NCBI GenBank assembly: GCA_014655195.1
Contig: BNBH01000001.1
Coordinates: 379,522 to 443,521, forward strand
Origin: Streptomyces cellulosae
Lineage (GTDB): Bacteria; Actinomycetota; Actinomycetes; Streptomycetales; Streptomycetaceae
Direction of reading: 5' to 3'
DNA: 64,000 nucleotides
Made by a program: the position numbers and the translations under genes
Shown here: piece after piece, positions 33,738-42,282 of the stretch
How positions within the stretch are numbered: position 1 is the stretch's first letter
Layout: each line of letters begins with the position of its first letter
The notes under the pieces: generated by a model
The model's input: only the letters and a program-made list of their open reading frames with translations
The model's database searches: none
Told to the model about the DNA's origin: nothing

Positions 33738-34373
33738 TCAACGGCCTGAAGCGAAGGGCGAGGCAGGGCCGCGGGACGTACGGGATACGGACTGGGCCGA
33801 GCGCGAGCCGGCCCGGCCCGCGGTGAGCACCCCGCTCGCCCGCTTCCGGGCGCGGTAGGCGGCGGCCTTGATCTTGTTGCCGCAGGGGTCCATGGCGCAC
33901 CACTCGCGGCGCGCGCCGCGGGACCGGTCGACGAAGATCTGCGAGCACTCGGGGTTGCCGCACTCCTTGAGCAGCGGCACGTCCGGACCGCTCAGCGTGA
34001 GGACGACGTCCCGGGCGACGTACGCGAGTGCTTGCTCGACGGTGGCTTCCACCTGCCGTCCGGCGGGGGTGAGCTGGGGCACGGGGGTGGGCTTGCGGGC
34101 GTACTCGTTCACCAGCGCCAGCGCGTCCCGGTCGTACTTCTCGCCCGCCACGGCGGCGCGGACCAGCTGGTACACCGCCTCCCGGAGCGCCAGCGCCTCG
34201 CGCAGGTCGTCGGGCCCGGCCGGGACATCGTCCACGGTGATCCCCGCCTCGCGGAACCATGCCCCGAGGCTCGCCGGGGAGTCGAGATCCTCCCGGGGGT
34301 CGGCGCGGTGCCGGAAGCGCAGCGTGCCGGGGAAGTCGAGTGCCGGGGTGCCGCCGGGGAACGCATGCCTCAT
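33738..34373 (-). CDS. CGNR zinc-finger (ABATE-domain) transcriptional regulator
   Basis: The 211-residue protein has an N-terminal ABATE domain (ALDFPGTLRFRHRADPREDL, about 11-120) expected to bind a ligand, and a C-terminal zinc finger. The finger has the ligand pairs CGNPEC and CAMDPC and the basic helix GNKIKAAAYRARKR. The name motif CGNR is here CGNK. A ~30-residue disordered tail follows. Such proteins are putative stress regulators. Its start codon directly abuts an operator (34374-34394) that recurs twice before the VOC gene, pointing to autoregulation and a local regulon of redox genes. Confidence 0.85.
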   Translation of the reverse strand: MRHAFPGGTPALDFPGTLRFRHRADPREDLDSPASLGAWFREAGITVDDVPAGPDDLREALALREAVYQLVRAAVAGEKYDRDALALVNEYARKPTPVPQLTPAGRQVEATVEQALAYVARDVVLTLSGPDVPLLKECGNPECSQIFVDRSRGARREWCAMDPCGNKIKAAAYRARKRASGVLTAGRAGSRSAQSVSRTSRGPASPFASGR

Positions 34374-34394
34374 GTCACCAGTCTGATCGGTGAC
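34374..34394. promoter_or_regulatory. Operator copy 3, immediately upstream of the CGNR regulator
   Basis: Arms GTCACC and GGTGAC flank AGTCTGATC. On the minus strand a possible promoter TTGCCT, 17 bases, CAGACT overlaps it, with the -10 inside the operator and the ATG immediately after. The regulator mRNA may thus be leaderless and repressed by blocking the -10. Confidence 0.75.
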
Positions 34395-34638
34395 GGGCGG
34401 GAAGGCAAAGGTCGCGGGTCAGGTCGCGGTGGCGGGCGGCGGGCGGCGGGGATCGGTGTCTCACGGGGCGGTCCACGCGTGCCGACCATGGCCAGCACCT
34501 AGACCGCCCCGCCCGAGCAACCGCAACGCCCCCCTGGGCGGGCCGCGACACCTTGGTCCGGCGGTAGGCCGATGAGTTCCGGCGCGCTCCGGAGTCCTCA
34601 GGTGCGTCCACCTCCCGCACGCGCACCTGGAGGCACCC

Positions 34639-35301
34639 TTGAAGCTCTTGCTCACATCGGGCGGCGTCACGAACCCGAGCATCCGGTCGGCACTCGTGCA
34701 GCTCCTCGGCAAGCCGATCGACGAGTGCCGTGCCCTGTGCATCCCGACGGCACAGTGGGGTCACCCGATGTGCGGTCCGGCATCGGTACGGGGCTTCGCG
34801 GCGGCCGAGCCGCTGTGGCAGCACCTGACCGGTCTGGGCTGGGGATCGCTCGGCGTCCTCGAACTCACCGCCCTGCCGACCGTCGGCACGGACCGATGGG
34901 TCCCCTGGGTCCGGGACGCCGACGTCCTCCTGGTCGACGGCGGCGACGCGACCTACCTGTGCCACTGGATGCGGGAGTCCGGGCTGGCGGACCTGCTGCC
35001 GTCGCTGCCCGACACGGTCTGGGTGGGGGTGAGCGCCGGCAGCATGGTGATGACGCCCCGGATCGGCACGTACTTCGTCGAGTGGCCGTCCGCCCCGGAC
35101 GACCGCACCCTGGGCGTCGTCGACTTCGCGATCTTCCCGCACCTGGACGCGTTTCCGCAGAACACCCTGGCGGACGCGGAGAGATGGGCCGCGGGCCTCG
35201 GCGTCCCGTCCTTCGCCATCGACGAACAGACGGCCATCAAGGTCGTGGACGGGACGGTTGAGGTGATCTCGGAGGGGCGGTGGAAGGAGTTCGGGGCGTA
35301 G
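34639..35301 (+). CDS. Peptidase E family (S51), class I glutamine amidotransferase-like fold
   Basis: The 220-residue protein has the S51 nucleophile elbow VGVSAGSMVM (Ser near 132) and VLLVDGGDATYLCHWMRESG, typical of dipeptidase E/cyanophycinase relatives. PepE cleaves Asp-X dipeptides, but the exact substrate here is inferred. The start is a rare TTG at 34639 supported by a strong CTGGAGG ribosome site 6 bases upstream; the next in-frame ATG is deep inside the fold. Confidence 0.85.
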   Translation: MKLLLTSGGVTNPSIRSALVQLLGKPIDECRALCIPTAQWGHPMCGPASVRGFAAAEPLWQHLTGLGWGSLGVLELTALPTVGTDRWVPWVRDADVLLVDGGDATYLCHWMRESGLADLLPSLPDTVWVGVSAGSMVMTPRIGTYFVEWPSAPDDRTLGVVDFAIFPHLDAFPQNTLADAERWAAGLGVPSFAIDEQTAIKVVDGTVEVISEGRWKEFGA

Positions 35302-35669
35302 CGGCCTTGCCCCTCGCTCCTTCGGGCGACCCGCTCCAGCACGTCGCCGATCCCAACGAGCCCCACCACTGCCGCCTTGTCCTGTTCGGTCAAGGGCGGT
35401 GAGGCCCTCCCAGGGCGTGATCCGGATTCGGCGAGGGGAATGTAGCTCCGGGGAGCCGAGGGGGGCCGGCGAGTGGCGCCGCGTAGTGGTGGTCGACGCC
35501 CGGGACCGGTGCCGCCGAAGCGTCCGTCGCGCCGACAGCAGAGGTGGCAGCCCGACGATGGCGCGCCTCCTACTTGTGCGTACCGCACAGGCAGGAGGCG
35601 TTCTCGGGTGTGTGGCCCTCAGCCCGGAGCCGGAAGCCGTCGGACTCCCTGACCGGCAGGGCCTGCCGG
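35302..35669. other. Gap with no clear gene
   Basis: These 368 bases downstream of peptidase E are less regular in codon bias than the surroundings. The minus strand has an open frame containing LTEQDKAAVVGLVGIGDVLE (about 35337-35396) that has a protein-like look but no recognisable start or family. It may be a gene remnant. The stretch ends in the palindromic terminator at 35649-35673. Confidence 0.5.
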
Positions 35670-35673
35670 TCAG
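35649..35673. terminator. Perfect palindrome overlapping a stop codon
   Basis: Arms CTGACCGGCAGG and CCTGCCGGTCAG (12 bp) are separated by one base. The stop of the minus-strand gene (35670-35672) is inside the arm. It probably acts as a terminator. Confidence 0.75.
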
Positions 35674-35903
35674 AGGCCCCGGTCTCGGTTCCACCGACTC
35701 ACGTGCACGGCGTAGAAGATGTTGCCGATGCCTCCCGTGAGGAGCAGCAGCCAGAAATGGGCCCATAGCGACTGACGCCGGCGACGCAAGGCGCCTCCGG
35801 TGACAGCGGCTGCGGCTGACGCCGCTGCGGAGTTGTTGTTGATGATGATCGTCGGTGGCTGACCCTGAACCTGGGCAGGCTGCTGATCGGGCGTTGTCGT
35901 CAT
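35670..35903 (-). CDS. Small membrane protein
   Basis: The 77-residue product runs from ATG 35901-35903: MTTTPDQQPAQVQGQPPTII, then INNNSAAASAAAAVTGGA, a basic RRRR stretch, and one membrane segment SLWAHFWLLLLTGGIGNIFY. A Gln/Pro/Asn-rich N-terminus on a small membrane anchor is seen in many unassigned Streptomyces and phage proteins. The function is unknown. GAGGGAG lies 13 bases upstream. Confidence 0.6.
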   Translation of the reverse strand: MTTTPDQQPAQVQGQPPTIIINNNSAAASAAAAVTGGALRRRRQSLWAHFWLLLLTGGIGNIFYAVHVSRWNRDRGL

Positions 35904-36190
35904 GCTGTGCCGACTCCCTCGGTGCCATAGGTATGCAAGCGAGCCGCACGCTAGAAGTACCCAACTGACCACGCGGGGAGAACAGAGGCACTTCACCCGG
36001 AAGGAGACGTCTTACGCAGGTCGGAGCTCAGCGGCCCCGGTACCCCTCCCGCCCGGTTTCGGCGATGCCGGTGCCGGCAGAAGGGGCAAGGTCCAGGCAA
36101 AAGGGGCAAGGTCCAGCCCATTGCGTAAGGCACCACGGCCCACGGCGTCCGGGAGGGACGGATGCCGTGGGCCGTGGGAGAGGGGCGGGG

Positions 36191-36577
36191 TCAGGCCGCC
36201 AGGGGGACCTGGGTGCCCGGGGTCGCGCCCGGGTAGGCCTCGGTCACGCGGTTCAGTTCGCGCTGCATGTACCAGACGTTGATGCCGAAGGCGAAGGCCA
36301 GCCAGGTGCTCGCGGCGGGGCTGCACGTGACCTGGAGACCGGCCGCGCGCTGCGCGTTCGCGATCGCCTTGCCGGTGTTGTGGAACGAGACGAGCGGGGC
36401 GATCAGGGTCCAGCTCAGGAAGAGCAGCACCAGCACGCTTCCCGCGGGGCTCAGGTCCTGACGGCGGTCGTGCTCGTTCAGCTCCTTGTGGATCTTGTAG
36501 TACCAGACCAGCTGGTAGATGCCGAACGTGATGATCGGCAGACCCAGCCACACGGCGACGGGGCTGCGGCGCTTCAT
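36191..36577 (-). CDS. DUF4234 membrane protein, probably missing its true N-terminus
   Basis: The 128-residue frame has DUF4234 features: MKRRSPVAVWLGLPIITFGI with YQLVWYYKIHKEL, and two further membrane segments (VLVLLFLSWTLIAPLVSF, STWLAFAFGINVWYMQRELN). Family members usually have a ~20-residue leader before MKRR. Here that leader is found one base out of frame upstream (36574-36645). Adding one T to the run at 36611-36614 fuses them into MADTQPTTEPVFPNAAAPLS-GLAMKRRS. Either the gene is frameshifted, the sequence lacks a base, or translation re-initiates at the ATGA overlap. Confidence 0.75.
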   Translation of the reverse strand: MKRRSPVAVWLGLPIITFGIYQLVWYYKIHKELNEHDRRQDLSPAGSVLVLLFLSWTLIAPLVSFHNTGKAIANAQRAAGLQVTCSPAASTWLAFAFGINVWYMQRELNRVTEAYPGATPGTQVPLAA

Positions 36578-36645
36578 GGCCAGTCCGGACAGGGGAGCCG
36601 CGGCGTTCGGAAAACGGGCTCGGTGGTGGGCTGCGTGTCGGCCAT
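36574..36645 (-). CDS. 23-residue ORF overlapping the DUF4234 gene (likely displaced N-terminus)
   Basis: It encodes MADTQPTTEPVF and then reads out of frame to a TGA that overlaps the next ATG as ATGA. GGAG lies about 9 bases before its ATG, a better initiation site than the downstream ATG has. See the DUF4234 entry for the likely one-base lesion. Confidence 0.5.
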   Translation of the reverse strand: MADTQPTTEPVFRTPRLPCPDWP

Positions 36646-36803
36646 GGCGGCGCTCCAGGTGCGAGTGCGGAGTGATGCGTACGGATCAGAAGTGATCTCG
36701 GGCCGCGCCAGCATGGCAAGAAGCGAAGGCTACGTGAAGATCCGTGATGGTTTCATGGATGGTTTTGTCATGCACTCGTGATCAAGTTCGGCAACCGCCG
36801 AGG

Positions 36804-37010
36804 TCAGGCGCCCGAGCGCCGGGCCCGGAGGTGGCGGACACCGAGGGCCGTCAGGGCGGCGAGGGTGACCAGGCCGGTGACCAGGTTCACGACGAGGGGC
36901 GCCTGGGCGACGGACGTGACGAGGTTCGCCACGCCGCTGACGGCCACGAGGGCCCACAGGGCCGTGCGGGTCACGGAGTCGTCGGACGCCTTGGGATGGG
37001 TGATCGTCAT
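36804..37010 (-). CDS. Small two-helix membrane protein
   Basis: The 68-residue protein has two hydrophobic segments: ALWALVAVSGVANLVTSVAQ and VVNLVTGLVTLAALTALGVR. The N-terminus is MTITHPKASDD and the C-terminus RARRSGA is basic. AGGAG is 9 bases before ATG. The function is unknown. It resembles small membrane partners often encoded with transport or sensor-kinase genes. Confidence 0.65.
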   Translation of the reverse strand: MTITHPKASDDSVTRTALWALVAVSGVANLVTSVAQAPLVVNLVTGLVTLAALTALGVRHLRARRSGA

Positions 37011-37194
37011 GGTGCCTGCTCCTAGCGGGAGTTCGGACGCGGTTTCGTGGTGTCCACGCTAGGGAGCAGAGGGTCCGGGGTCGCCCCGGCGAGCACCCCT
37101 CTTCGCGGTACAGCAGGCTGTACCCGACGACACACCCGTGCCCCTCGCCCCACGGCAGACCCGTCGGCAAGGGGCACGTACGCGCAGCGGCGGC

Positions 37195-38193
37195 TCAGCC
37201 CCGCGCCAGCAGCTCCAGCGTGTCGATCACCCGGTTCGAGAAGCCCCACTCGTTGTCGTACCAGGCCACCACCTTGATGTGGCGGCCGTCGACGCGGGTG
37301 AGGGCCGAGTCGAAGATGGACGACGCCGGGTTGCCGGTGATGTCGGAGGAGACCAGGGGGTCCTCCGAGTACTCGAGGACGCCGGCCAGCGGGCCCTCCG
37401 CGGCCGTGCGGTACGCGGCCAGCACCTCGTCGCGCGTCACGTCACGGGAGACCGTCGTGTTGAGCTCGACGATCGACCCCACCGGCACCGGCACGCGGAT
37501 CGAGTCGCCGGACAGCTTGCCGTCAAGGTTCGGCAGCACCAGGCCGATCGCCTTCGCGGCGCCCGTCGTGGTCGGCACGATGTTGACGCCGGCGGCGCGG
37601 GCGCGGCGCGGGTCGCGATGCGGGCCGTCCTGGAGGTTCTGCTCCTGCGTGTAGGCGTGCACGGTCGTCATGAACCCGTGCTCGATGCCGGCGAGGTCGT
37701 CGAGGACGGCGGCCAGCGGCGCGAGCGCGTTGGTGGTGCAGGACGCGTTGGAGACGACGGTGTGCAGCTCGGCGTCGTACGCGTCCGTGTTCACGCCGTA
37801 CGCCAGCGTCACGTCCGCGCCGTCCGAGGGCGCGCTGACCAGTACCTTCCGCGCACCCGCGTCGAGGTGGGCGCGGGCGGCCTTGGCCGAGGTGAAGCGG
37901 CCGGTGGCCTCCAGCACGAGGTCGACGTCCAGCTCGGCCCAGGGCAGCTCGGCCGGTTCGCGCTCGGCCAGCACCTTGATCCGGCGGCCGTCCACGACGA
38001 GGGTGTCGCCGTCGACGCTCACCGGGCGTCCGAGGCGCCCCGACGTGCTGTCGAAGGCGAGCAGCCGGGCGAGCGCGGCCGGCTCGGTCAGGTCGTTGAC
38101 GGCGACGACCTCCAGGGCCGTGTCCCGCTCCAGCAGGGCGCGCAGCACGTTGCGTCCGATGCGGCCGAATCCGTTGATGGCGATGCGAGTCAT
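37195..38193 (-). CDS. gap: Glyceraldehyde-3-phosphate dehydrogenase
   Basis: The 332-residue enzyme has the Rossmann start MTRIAINGFGRIGRNVLRAL and catalytic Cys152 in SNASCTTNALAPL. It also has the catalytic His in NIVPTTTGAAKAIGLVLPNL's neighbourhood, and WYDNEWGFSNRV near the end. It oxidises G3P to 1,3-bisphosphoglycerate with NAD. Streptomyces genomes usually carry more than one gap gene. There is no pgk/tpi operon here, so this may be an accessory paralogue. GGAAGGGA precedes ATG. Confidence 0.93.
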   Translation of the reverse strand: MTRIAINGFGRIGRNVLRALLERDTALEVVAVNDLTEPAALARLLAFDSTSGRLGRPVSVDGDTLVVDGRRIKVLAEREPAELPWAELDVDLVLEATGRFTSAKAARAHLDAGARKVLVSAPSDGADVTLAYGVNTDAYDAELHTVVSNASCTTNALAPLAAVLDDLAGIEHGFMTTVHAYTQEQNLQDGPHRDPRRARAAGVNIVPTTTGAAKAIGLVLPNLDGKLSGDSIRVPVPVGSIVELNTTVSRDVTRDEVLAAYRTAAEGPLAGVLEYSEDPLVSSDITGNPASSIFDSALTRVDGRHIKVVAWYDNEWGFSNRVIDTLELLARG

Positions 38194-38304
38194 GAGTGGT
38201 GTCCCTTCCTCTCGCCACCCAGGCTCGCGCGCCACCGGCGCCACTGACAGTGGCGGGATCGCCATGGTTCACAAGGATCCTGCCAAGCCGCCGAGAACCG
38301 CGGA

Positions 38305-39263
38305 TCACTCGCCTCGCGTGAACGTCCGCCGGTACTCGCTCGGCGTCGTCCCGAGGATCCGCTGGAAGTGCAGCCGCAGATTCGCCCCCGTGCCCAGCCC
38401 GGTGTCGGCGGCGATCTGCTCGACGCTGCGCTGCGAGCGTTCCAGCAGCTCACGGGCCAGGTCGACGCGGGCCCGCATCACCCACTGCATCGGCGTGTAC
38501 CCGGTCTCCTCCACGAACCGCCGGGAGAACGTCCGCGGCGACACCCCGGCCTGCCGTGCCAGCACCTCCAGGGTCAGCGGCTCCCCCAGCCGGTGCAGCG
38601 CCCACTCCCGCGTCGCCGCGAACCGCTCGCCCAGCGGCTCGGGGACGCTGCGCGGCACGTACTGGGCCTGGCCCCCGCTGCGGTACGGCGCCGCGACCAG
38701 CCGCCGGGCCGCGTGGTTGGACGCGGCCACGCCGAGGTCGCCGCGCAGGATGTGCAGGCACAGGTCGATCCCGGAGGCGGCGCCCGCCGAGGTGAGCACG
38801 CTGCCCTCGTCGACGAACAGCACGTTCTCGTCGACCTTGATCCGCGGATGCCGGGCCATGAGGGCGCGCGTGTAGTGCCAGTGCGTGGTGGCGCGCCGCC
38901 CGTCGAGCAGGCCGGTGGCGGCCAGCGCGAACGCGCCCGTGGAGATCGCGGCGAGCCGCGCGCCCCGCTCGTGCGCGGCGACCAGCGCGTCGACCACGGC
39001 GGGCGGCGGATCCTCACGGTCGGGGAAGCGGTACCCGGGCACGAAGACGATGTCCGCCCACTCCAGCGCGTCGAGGCCGTGCGAGACGGCGTACGCGAGT
39101 CCGTCCCCGCCGGTCACCGGGGACCGGGCGCCGCCCCGCACACCCGCACCTCGTACGGCATGCTCGCGCGGGTCGTGAAGACCTGCGCCGGAATCCCGAC
39201 GTCGAGCGGCTTCGCGCCCTCGAGCACCAGGACGGCGACACGGTGGAGACGGGGTGCGGGCAC
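38305..39263 (-). pseudogene. GlxA-type AraC-family regulator, frameshifted
   Basis: From GTG 39261-39263 the frame reads VPAPRLHRVAVLVLEGAKPL, the usual start of a DJ-1/PfpI-like domain. It stops at 39114-39116 after GAAPGPR. The next frame continues without a break as VTGGDGLAYAVSHGLDALEW through the rest of the DJ-1-like domain. It then runs into a complete AraC helix-turn-helix (LTLEVLARQAGVSPRTFSRR, DTGLGTGANLRLHFQRILG) to 38305. One extra G in the run 39119-39122 would restore a ~320-residue regulator. It could be decay or a sequencing error. It is next to gap, so gap may be its target. Confidence 0.75.
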
Positions 39264-39353
39264 GCAGAAAGCGTACGCGGCGCACCCTCGCCCGGACCTC
39301 GCAGGACCACGCCGGGGAGCCGTACGACCGCGACCGGCCGCCGCGGCCGGTGG

Positions 39354-39830
39354 TCAGGGCAGTGGCGGGCCGCCCGGGGTCGGGCCGAGGGGCGAGGAGG
39401 TCTGGTTCCGCTGTTCGACCCACTGGCGGAGTTCCTCGTCGCCCACCCGTTCGACCGCCGCGAGGAGCTCCCCCCGGGCCCTTTCGTCGCGCTCGTCGGC
39501 GGGGAGCAGGCGGTAGCGGTTGACGGCCCGGCGGAGCGTCTCGTGCGACTGGGCCGCGAGGACGTAGCGGGGGCCGTGCCCGAACACCTGCCGGAGGCCT
39601 GTGAAGAACAGGGCCCCGCCGGCGATGAGGGCCGTCAGCCAGGCCGGCGCGCTGAGTCCCGCTGCCACCACGGTGGAGGAGGCGGTGGCGAGGGCGCCCA
39701 GTTCGGTCAGGCGGTACCACCGACGGGAAGAGTTCCGCACCCGCTCGTAGAAGGCCAGTTCCGCCTGGGCCAAGGCCAGTACGGGGTCCGGGGAGTTCAG
39801 CCAGTCGGTGTCGGGGGTCCGTCGGCGCAT
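39354..39830 (-). CDS. DUF4231 membrane protein
   Basis: The 158-residue protein has a helical start (DPVLALAQAELAFYERVRNS), two membrane helices (ELGALATASSTVVAAGLSAP, WLTALIAGGALFFTGLRQVF) and a long cytoplasmic helix (SHETLRRAVNRYRLLPADER), which is the DUF4231/SLATT-like layout. SLATT proteins are proposed pore-forming effectors tied to nucleotide-signalling conflict systems. No partner nucleotidyltransferase is adjacent here, so a housekeeping role is equally possible. Confidence 0.75.
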   Translation of the reverse strand: MRRRTPDTDWLNSPDPVLALAQAELAFYERVRNSSRRWYRLTELGALATASSTVVAAGLSAPAWLTALIAGGALFFTGLRQVFGHGPRYVLAAQSHETLRRAVNRYRLLPADERDERARGELLAAVERVGDEELRQWVEQRNQTSSPLGPTPGGPPLP

Positions 39831-39971
39831 GGGCCCATGGTGTCCCCGGAAGGGCCCCGCGCGGAACGCGTTTGATCGAACTCCCCGGATGCCCGGTCCG
39901 GTTCCCGTCCCGGTGGGCCGCGGAGCATGCGGACACCCGCACGGCGCCGGCACGCGGCGCGGCCCCACCCG

Positions 39972-40394
39972 TCACGGATGCATCCGCGCCCCCTTCAGCA
40001 CCTTGTCCACCGCGTTCCTCGGGCCGTGCACCGCGAGACCCACCAGGTCCAGGTCCGAAGTACCCACGGCCCGGACCGCCGCGCGGTTGGCGTCGTCGTG
40101 GCCGGTGGCGAAGAGGTCGGAGGTGAAGACCGCGCGCGGCAGGGCGCGGGAGAGGGCGCGCTCGTGGGCCGCCTTCAGGACTTCCTTGGCGCCCTGGAAA
40201 ACCAGCACCGGCTGGCGGAACATCGGCAGGTACGGCACGCCGTCCGCGTCCTCGTACGGCTGCCCGATCAGTTCCGGGATCTGCGTGCCCAGGCCGCTGA
40301 CCAGGAACGCGGTGACGTTGAGGCGCTGCCAGGGCTCCACATCCTCACGCAGCAGGACGGCGATCTTCGTGTCGAAACGGGTGCTCGTGCTCAT
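39972..40394 (-). CDS. DUF2000 domain protein
   Basis: The 140-residue protein begins MSTSTRFDTKIAVLLREDVE and shows DUF2000 features (LNVTAFLVSGLGTQIPELIG, AVFTSDLFATGHDDANRAAV, DLDLVGLAVHGPRNAVDKVL). The fold resembles peptidyl-tRNA hydrolase 2-like proteins. The function is unknown. It is divergent from an AraC-type regulator with only 49 bases between the starts, a pairing that suggests direct regulation. Confidence 0.85.
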   Translation of the reverse strand: MSTSTRFDTKIAVLLREDVEPWQRLNVTAFLVSGLGTQIPELIGQPYEDADGVPYLPMFRQPVLVFQGAKEVLKAAHERALSRALPRAVFTSDLFATGHDDANRAAVRAVGTSDLDLVGLAVHGPRNAVDKVLKGARMHP

Positions 40395-40443
40395 GCCCTG
40401 AGACTCCCGCCCGGGTCCGCCCCGCGTCTTGTACGTTGTTTGC

Positions 40444-41304
40444 ATGCCCGCCCCGGCATCCCGGCCCCCGGCGTCCTCGCCCCCGGCGACCCAGCCCCCG
40501 GTGACCCCGCCCCCGGCCACCGTCAGCGCCTGGCGGCCCTCCGTCCCCGGTGTCGTCGAGGTGTTCCACGCCCGGTTCACCGAGTACGCCTATCCGATGC
40601 ACGTCCACGACGCCTGGACGCTGCTGATCGTCGACTCCGGCGCCGTACGGTACGACCTCGACCGGCACGAGCACGGCACTCCGGACGACACCGTGACCCT
40701 GCTGCCGCCGCACGTCCCGCACAACGGCGAGCCGGCCACCGCCGAGGGCTTCCGCAAGCGGGTGCTGTACCTGGACTCCAGCAGGCTCGGCGACGACCTC
40801 ATCGGGGCCGCCGTGGACCGCCCCGACCTGCGCGACCCGCTGCTGCGCCGGCGCGTCGGGCAGGTGCACTCCGCGCTGGTGCGGCCGGGGGACGAACTGG
40901 AGGCGGAGAGCCGCCTGACGCTGGTCGGCGAGCGGCTGCGGGAGCATCTGCGGTCGCGCGAGCCGGCCGCGCCCCGCCGCCCCGACCCCGTACTGGCGCG
41001 GCGGCTGCGCGAGTTGCTCGACGCGCGGGTGACCGACGGGCTCACGCTGGCGGAGGCCGGCGCCGAGCTGTCGGCCCATCCCGCCCATCTGGTACGGGCG
41101 TTCAGCACCGCGTACGGCATCCCGCCGCACCAGTACCTGATGTCCCGGCGGGTCGGCCGGGCCCGGCGGCTGCTGCTGGACGGGTGGCCGCCGGGTGACG
41201 TCGCGGCCGCATCGGGCTTCTACGACCAGGCCCACCTGACCCGGCACTTCCGCCGGCTGGTGGGGGTCACTCCGGGGCGGTACCGGAGCGCGGAACGCCC
41301 GTGA
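40444..41304 (+). CDS. AraC family transcriptional regulator
   Basis: The 286-residue protein has an N-terminal cupin sensor (HARFTEYAYPMHVHDAWTLL, VTLLPPHVPHNGEPA) and a C-terminal double helix-turn-helix (LTLAEAGAELSAHPAHLVRA, GDVAAASGFYDQAHLTRHFR, GVTPGRYR). The first ~25 residues are a Pro/Ala/Thr repeat encoded by a short GC minisatellite. ATG at 40444 is used; ATG at 40429 would add five residues. Divergent from the DUF2000 gene, its probable target. Confidence 0.9.
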   Translation: MPAPASRPPASSPPATQPPVTPPPATVSAWRPSVPGVVEVFHARFTEYAYPMHVHDAWTLLIVDSGAVRYDLDRHEHGTPDDTVTLLPPHVPHNGEPATAEGFRKRVLYLDSSRLGDDLIGAAVDRPDLRDPLLRRRVGQVHSALVRPGDELEAESRLTLVGERLREHLRSREPAAPRRPDPVLARRLRELLDARVTDGLTLAEAGAELSAHPAHLVRAFSTAYGIPPHQYLMSRRVGRARRLLLDGWPPGDVAAASGFYDQAHLTRHFRRLVGVTPGRYRSAERP

Positions 41305-41355
41305 GCAAGCACGCCGTCGGGGGTCCGCACGCGCGAACCCCCGGCGGAGTGCTGG

Positions 41356-42176
41356 TCACTTCACGTCGACGTAGTCCGCCGCCGACGTCGCGCCGCCGGT
41401 CGTGGTCGTCTGGCCGAACATCCAGCGCCAGTAACCGTCCGCGGTCGCCTTCACCGTGGTCTTCAGCGACCCGCTGGAGTTCGCCCGCACCGTCTTGACC
41501 GCCGTCCACGCGGTGGTGCCCGCCTTGCGGAACTCGAGCCGGGCCGCCTTGCCGCCGTAGGCGGAGTAGGCACGCCTCGCCCAGTCGGCGCGCGTCAGCT
41601 TGCCCGTGACGGTGAGCGTCCTGTTCTTGACCACCGGCTCCGGCGAGGCGTTGACCGTGGCCCGGGCGGCCCGCTTGACCTGGAGGGTGGCCGAGCTGTT
41701 CAGGTACTCGTGCTTGATCTTGCCCTTCACGTCCAGGAGGGCGACGAACGCCAGCTTCCACGTCTGGCGTCCGCGGCCGAGTCGAGGTTCTCGCGGGGGC
41801 GGATGCGCAGCGCCCCCTCGCAGTTCGCGGCGCGCGAGCCGTCCTCGTTGCACGTGATCATGTCGTGGAGGAAGACCTGGTTGCCCGGGCCCTCGTAGGC
41901 CCTGACCGCCGTCGTGCCGTGGTACATGAACGGCATGGCCGACGCGGTGCTGATGGTGTGCCCGGCGGGCCAGGTCACCCGGAAGCTGATCGTCGGGTAC
42001 TTCGTCTCGGTGGTGCCCACCACGATGGGCTTGCCCTTGTTCACGACCACCTTCGACACCCCGATGCCGGTGTCGGCGGCCTGGGCGGGCTGAGCGGTCA
42101 GCGCCCCGAGGGCGATCGTTCCGCCGAGCACCGCCGCCAGGGCGGATCTGCCAGTGCGCATGCACGTCCTCTTCAT
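41356..42176 (-). pseudogene. Secreted protein, frameshifted
   Basis: The start frame gives a Sec signal peptide (MKRTCMRTGRSALAAVLGGT, cleavage near AQAAD) and an Ig-like beta-rich domain (VVVNKGKPIVVGTTETKYPT, ITCNEDGSRAANCEGALRIR). It goes out of frame after ENLDSAADA. The neighbouring frame continues QTWKLAFVALLDVKGKIKHE and runs through a second beta domain (ATVNASPEPVVKNRTLTVTG, TVKATADGYWRWMFGQTTTT) to 41356. One extra G at 41766-41767 restores a ~273-residue secreted protein. The function is unknown. Confidence 0.72.
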
Positions 42177-42282
42177 GCATGGGGCCCGTGTGTCCGGGGC
42201 CCGGATCGCGGCAGGCTAACAGCCCGGTTCCGCACGCCAGTTCGGACCCCCACCACAGTGCGGGCGCACACGTCCCGGGAAG

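Noticed and set aside
37022-37249. 75-codon minus-strand frame upstream of gap
   Set aside because: It has no ribosome site, an Arg/Ala-rich product and no family; it overlaps the end of the gap gene.
39354-39830. DUF4231 protein as an anti-phage effector
   Set aside because: No nucleotide-signalling partner gene is adjacent, so a defence role is not supported.
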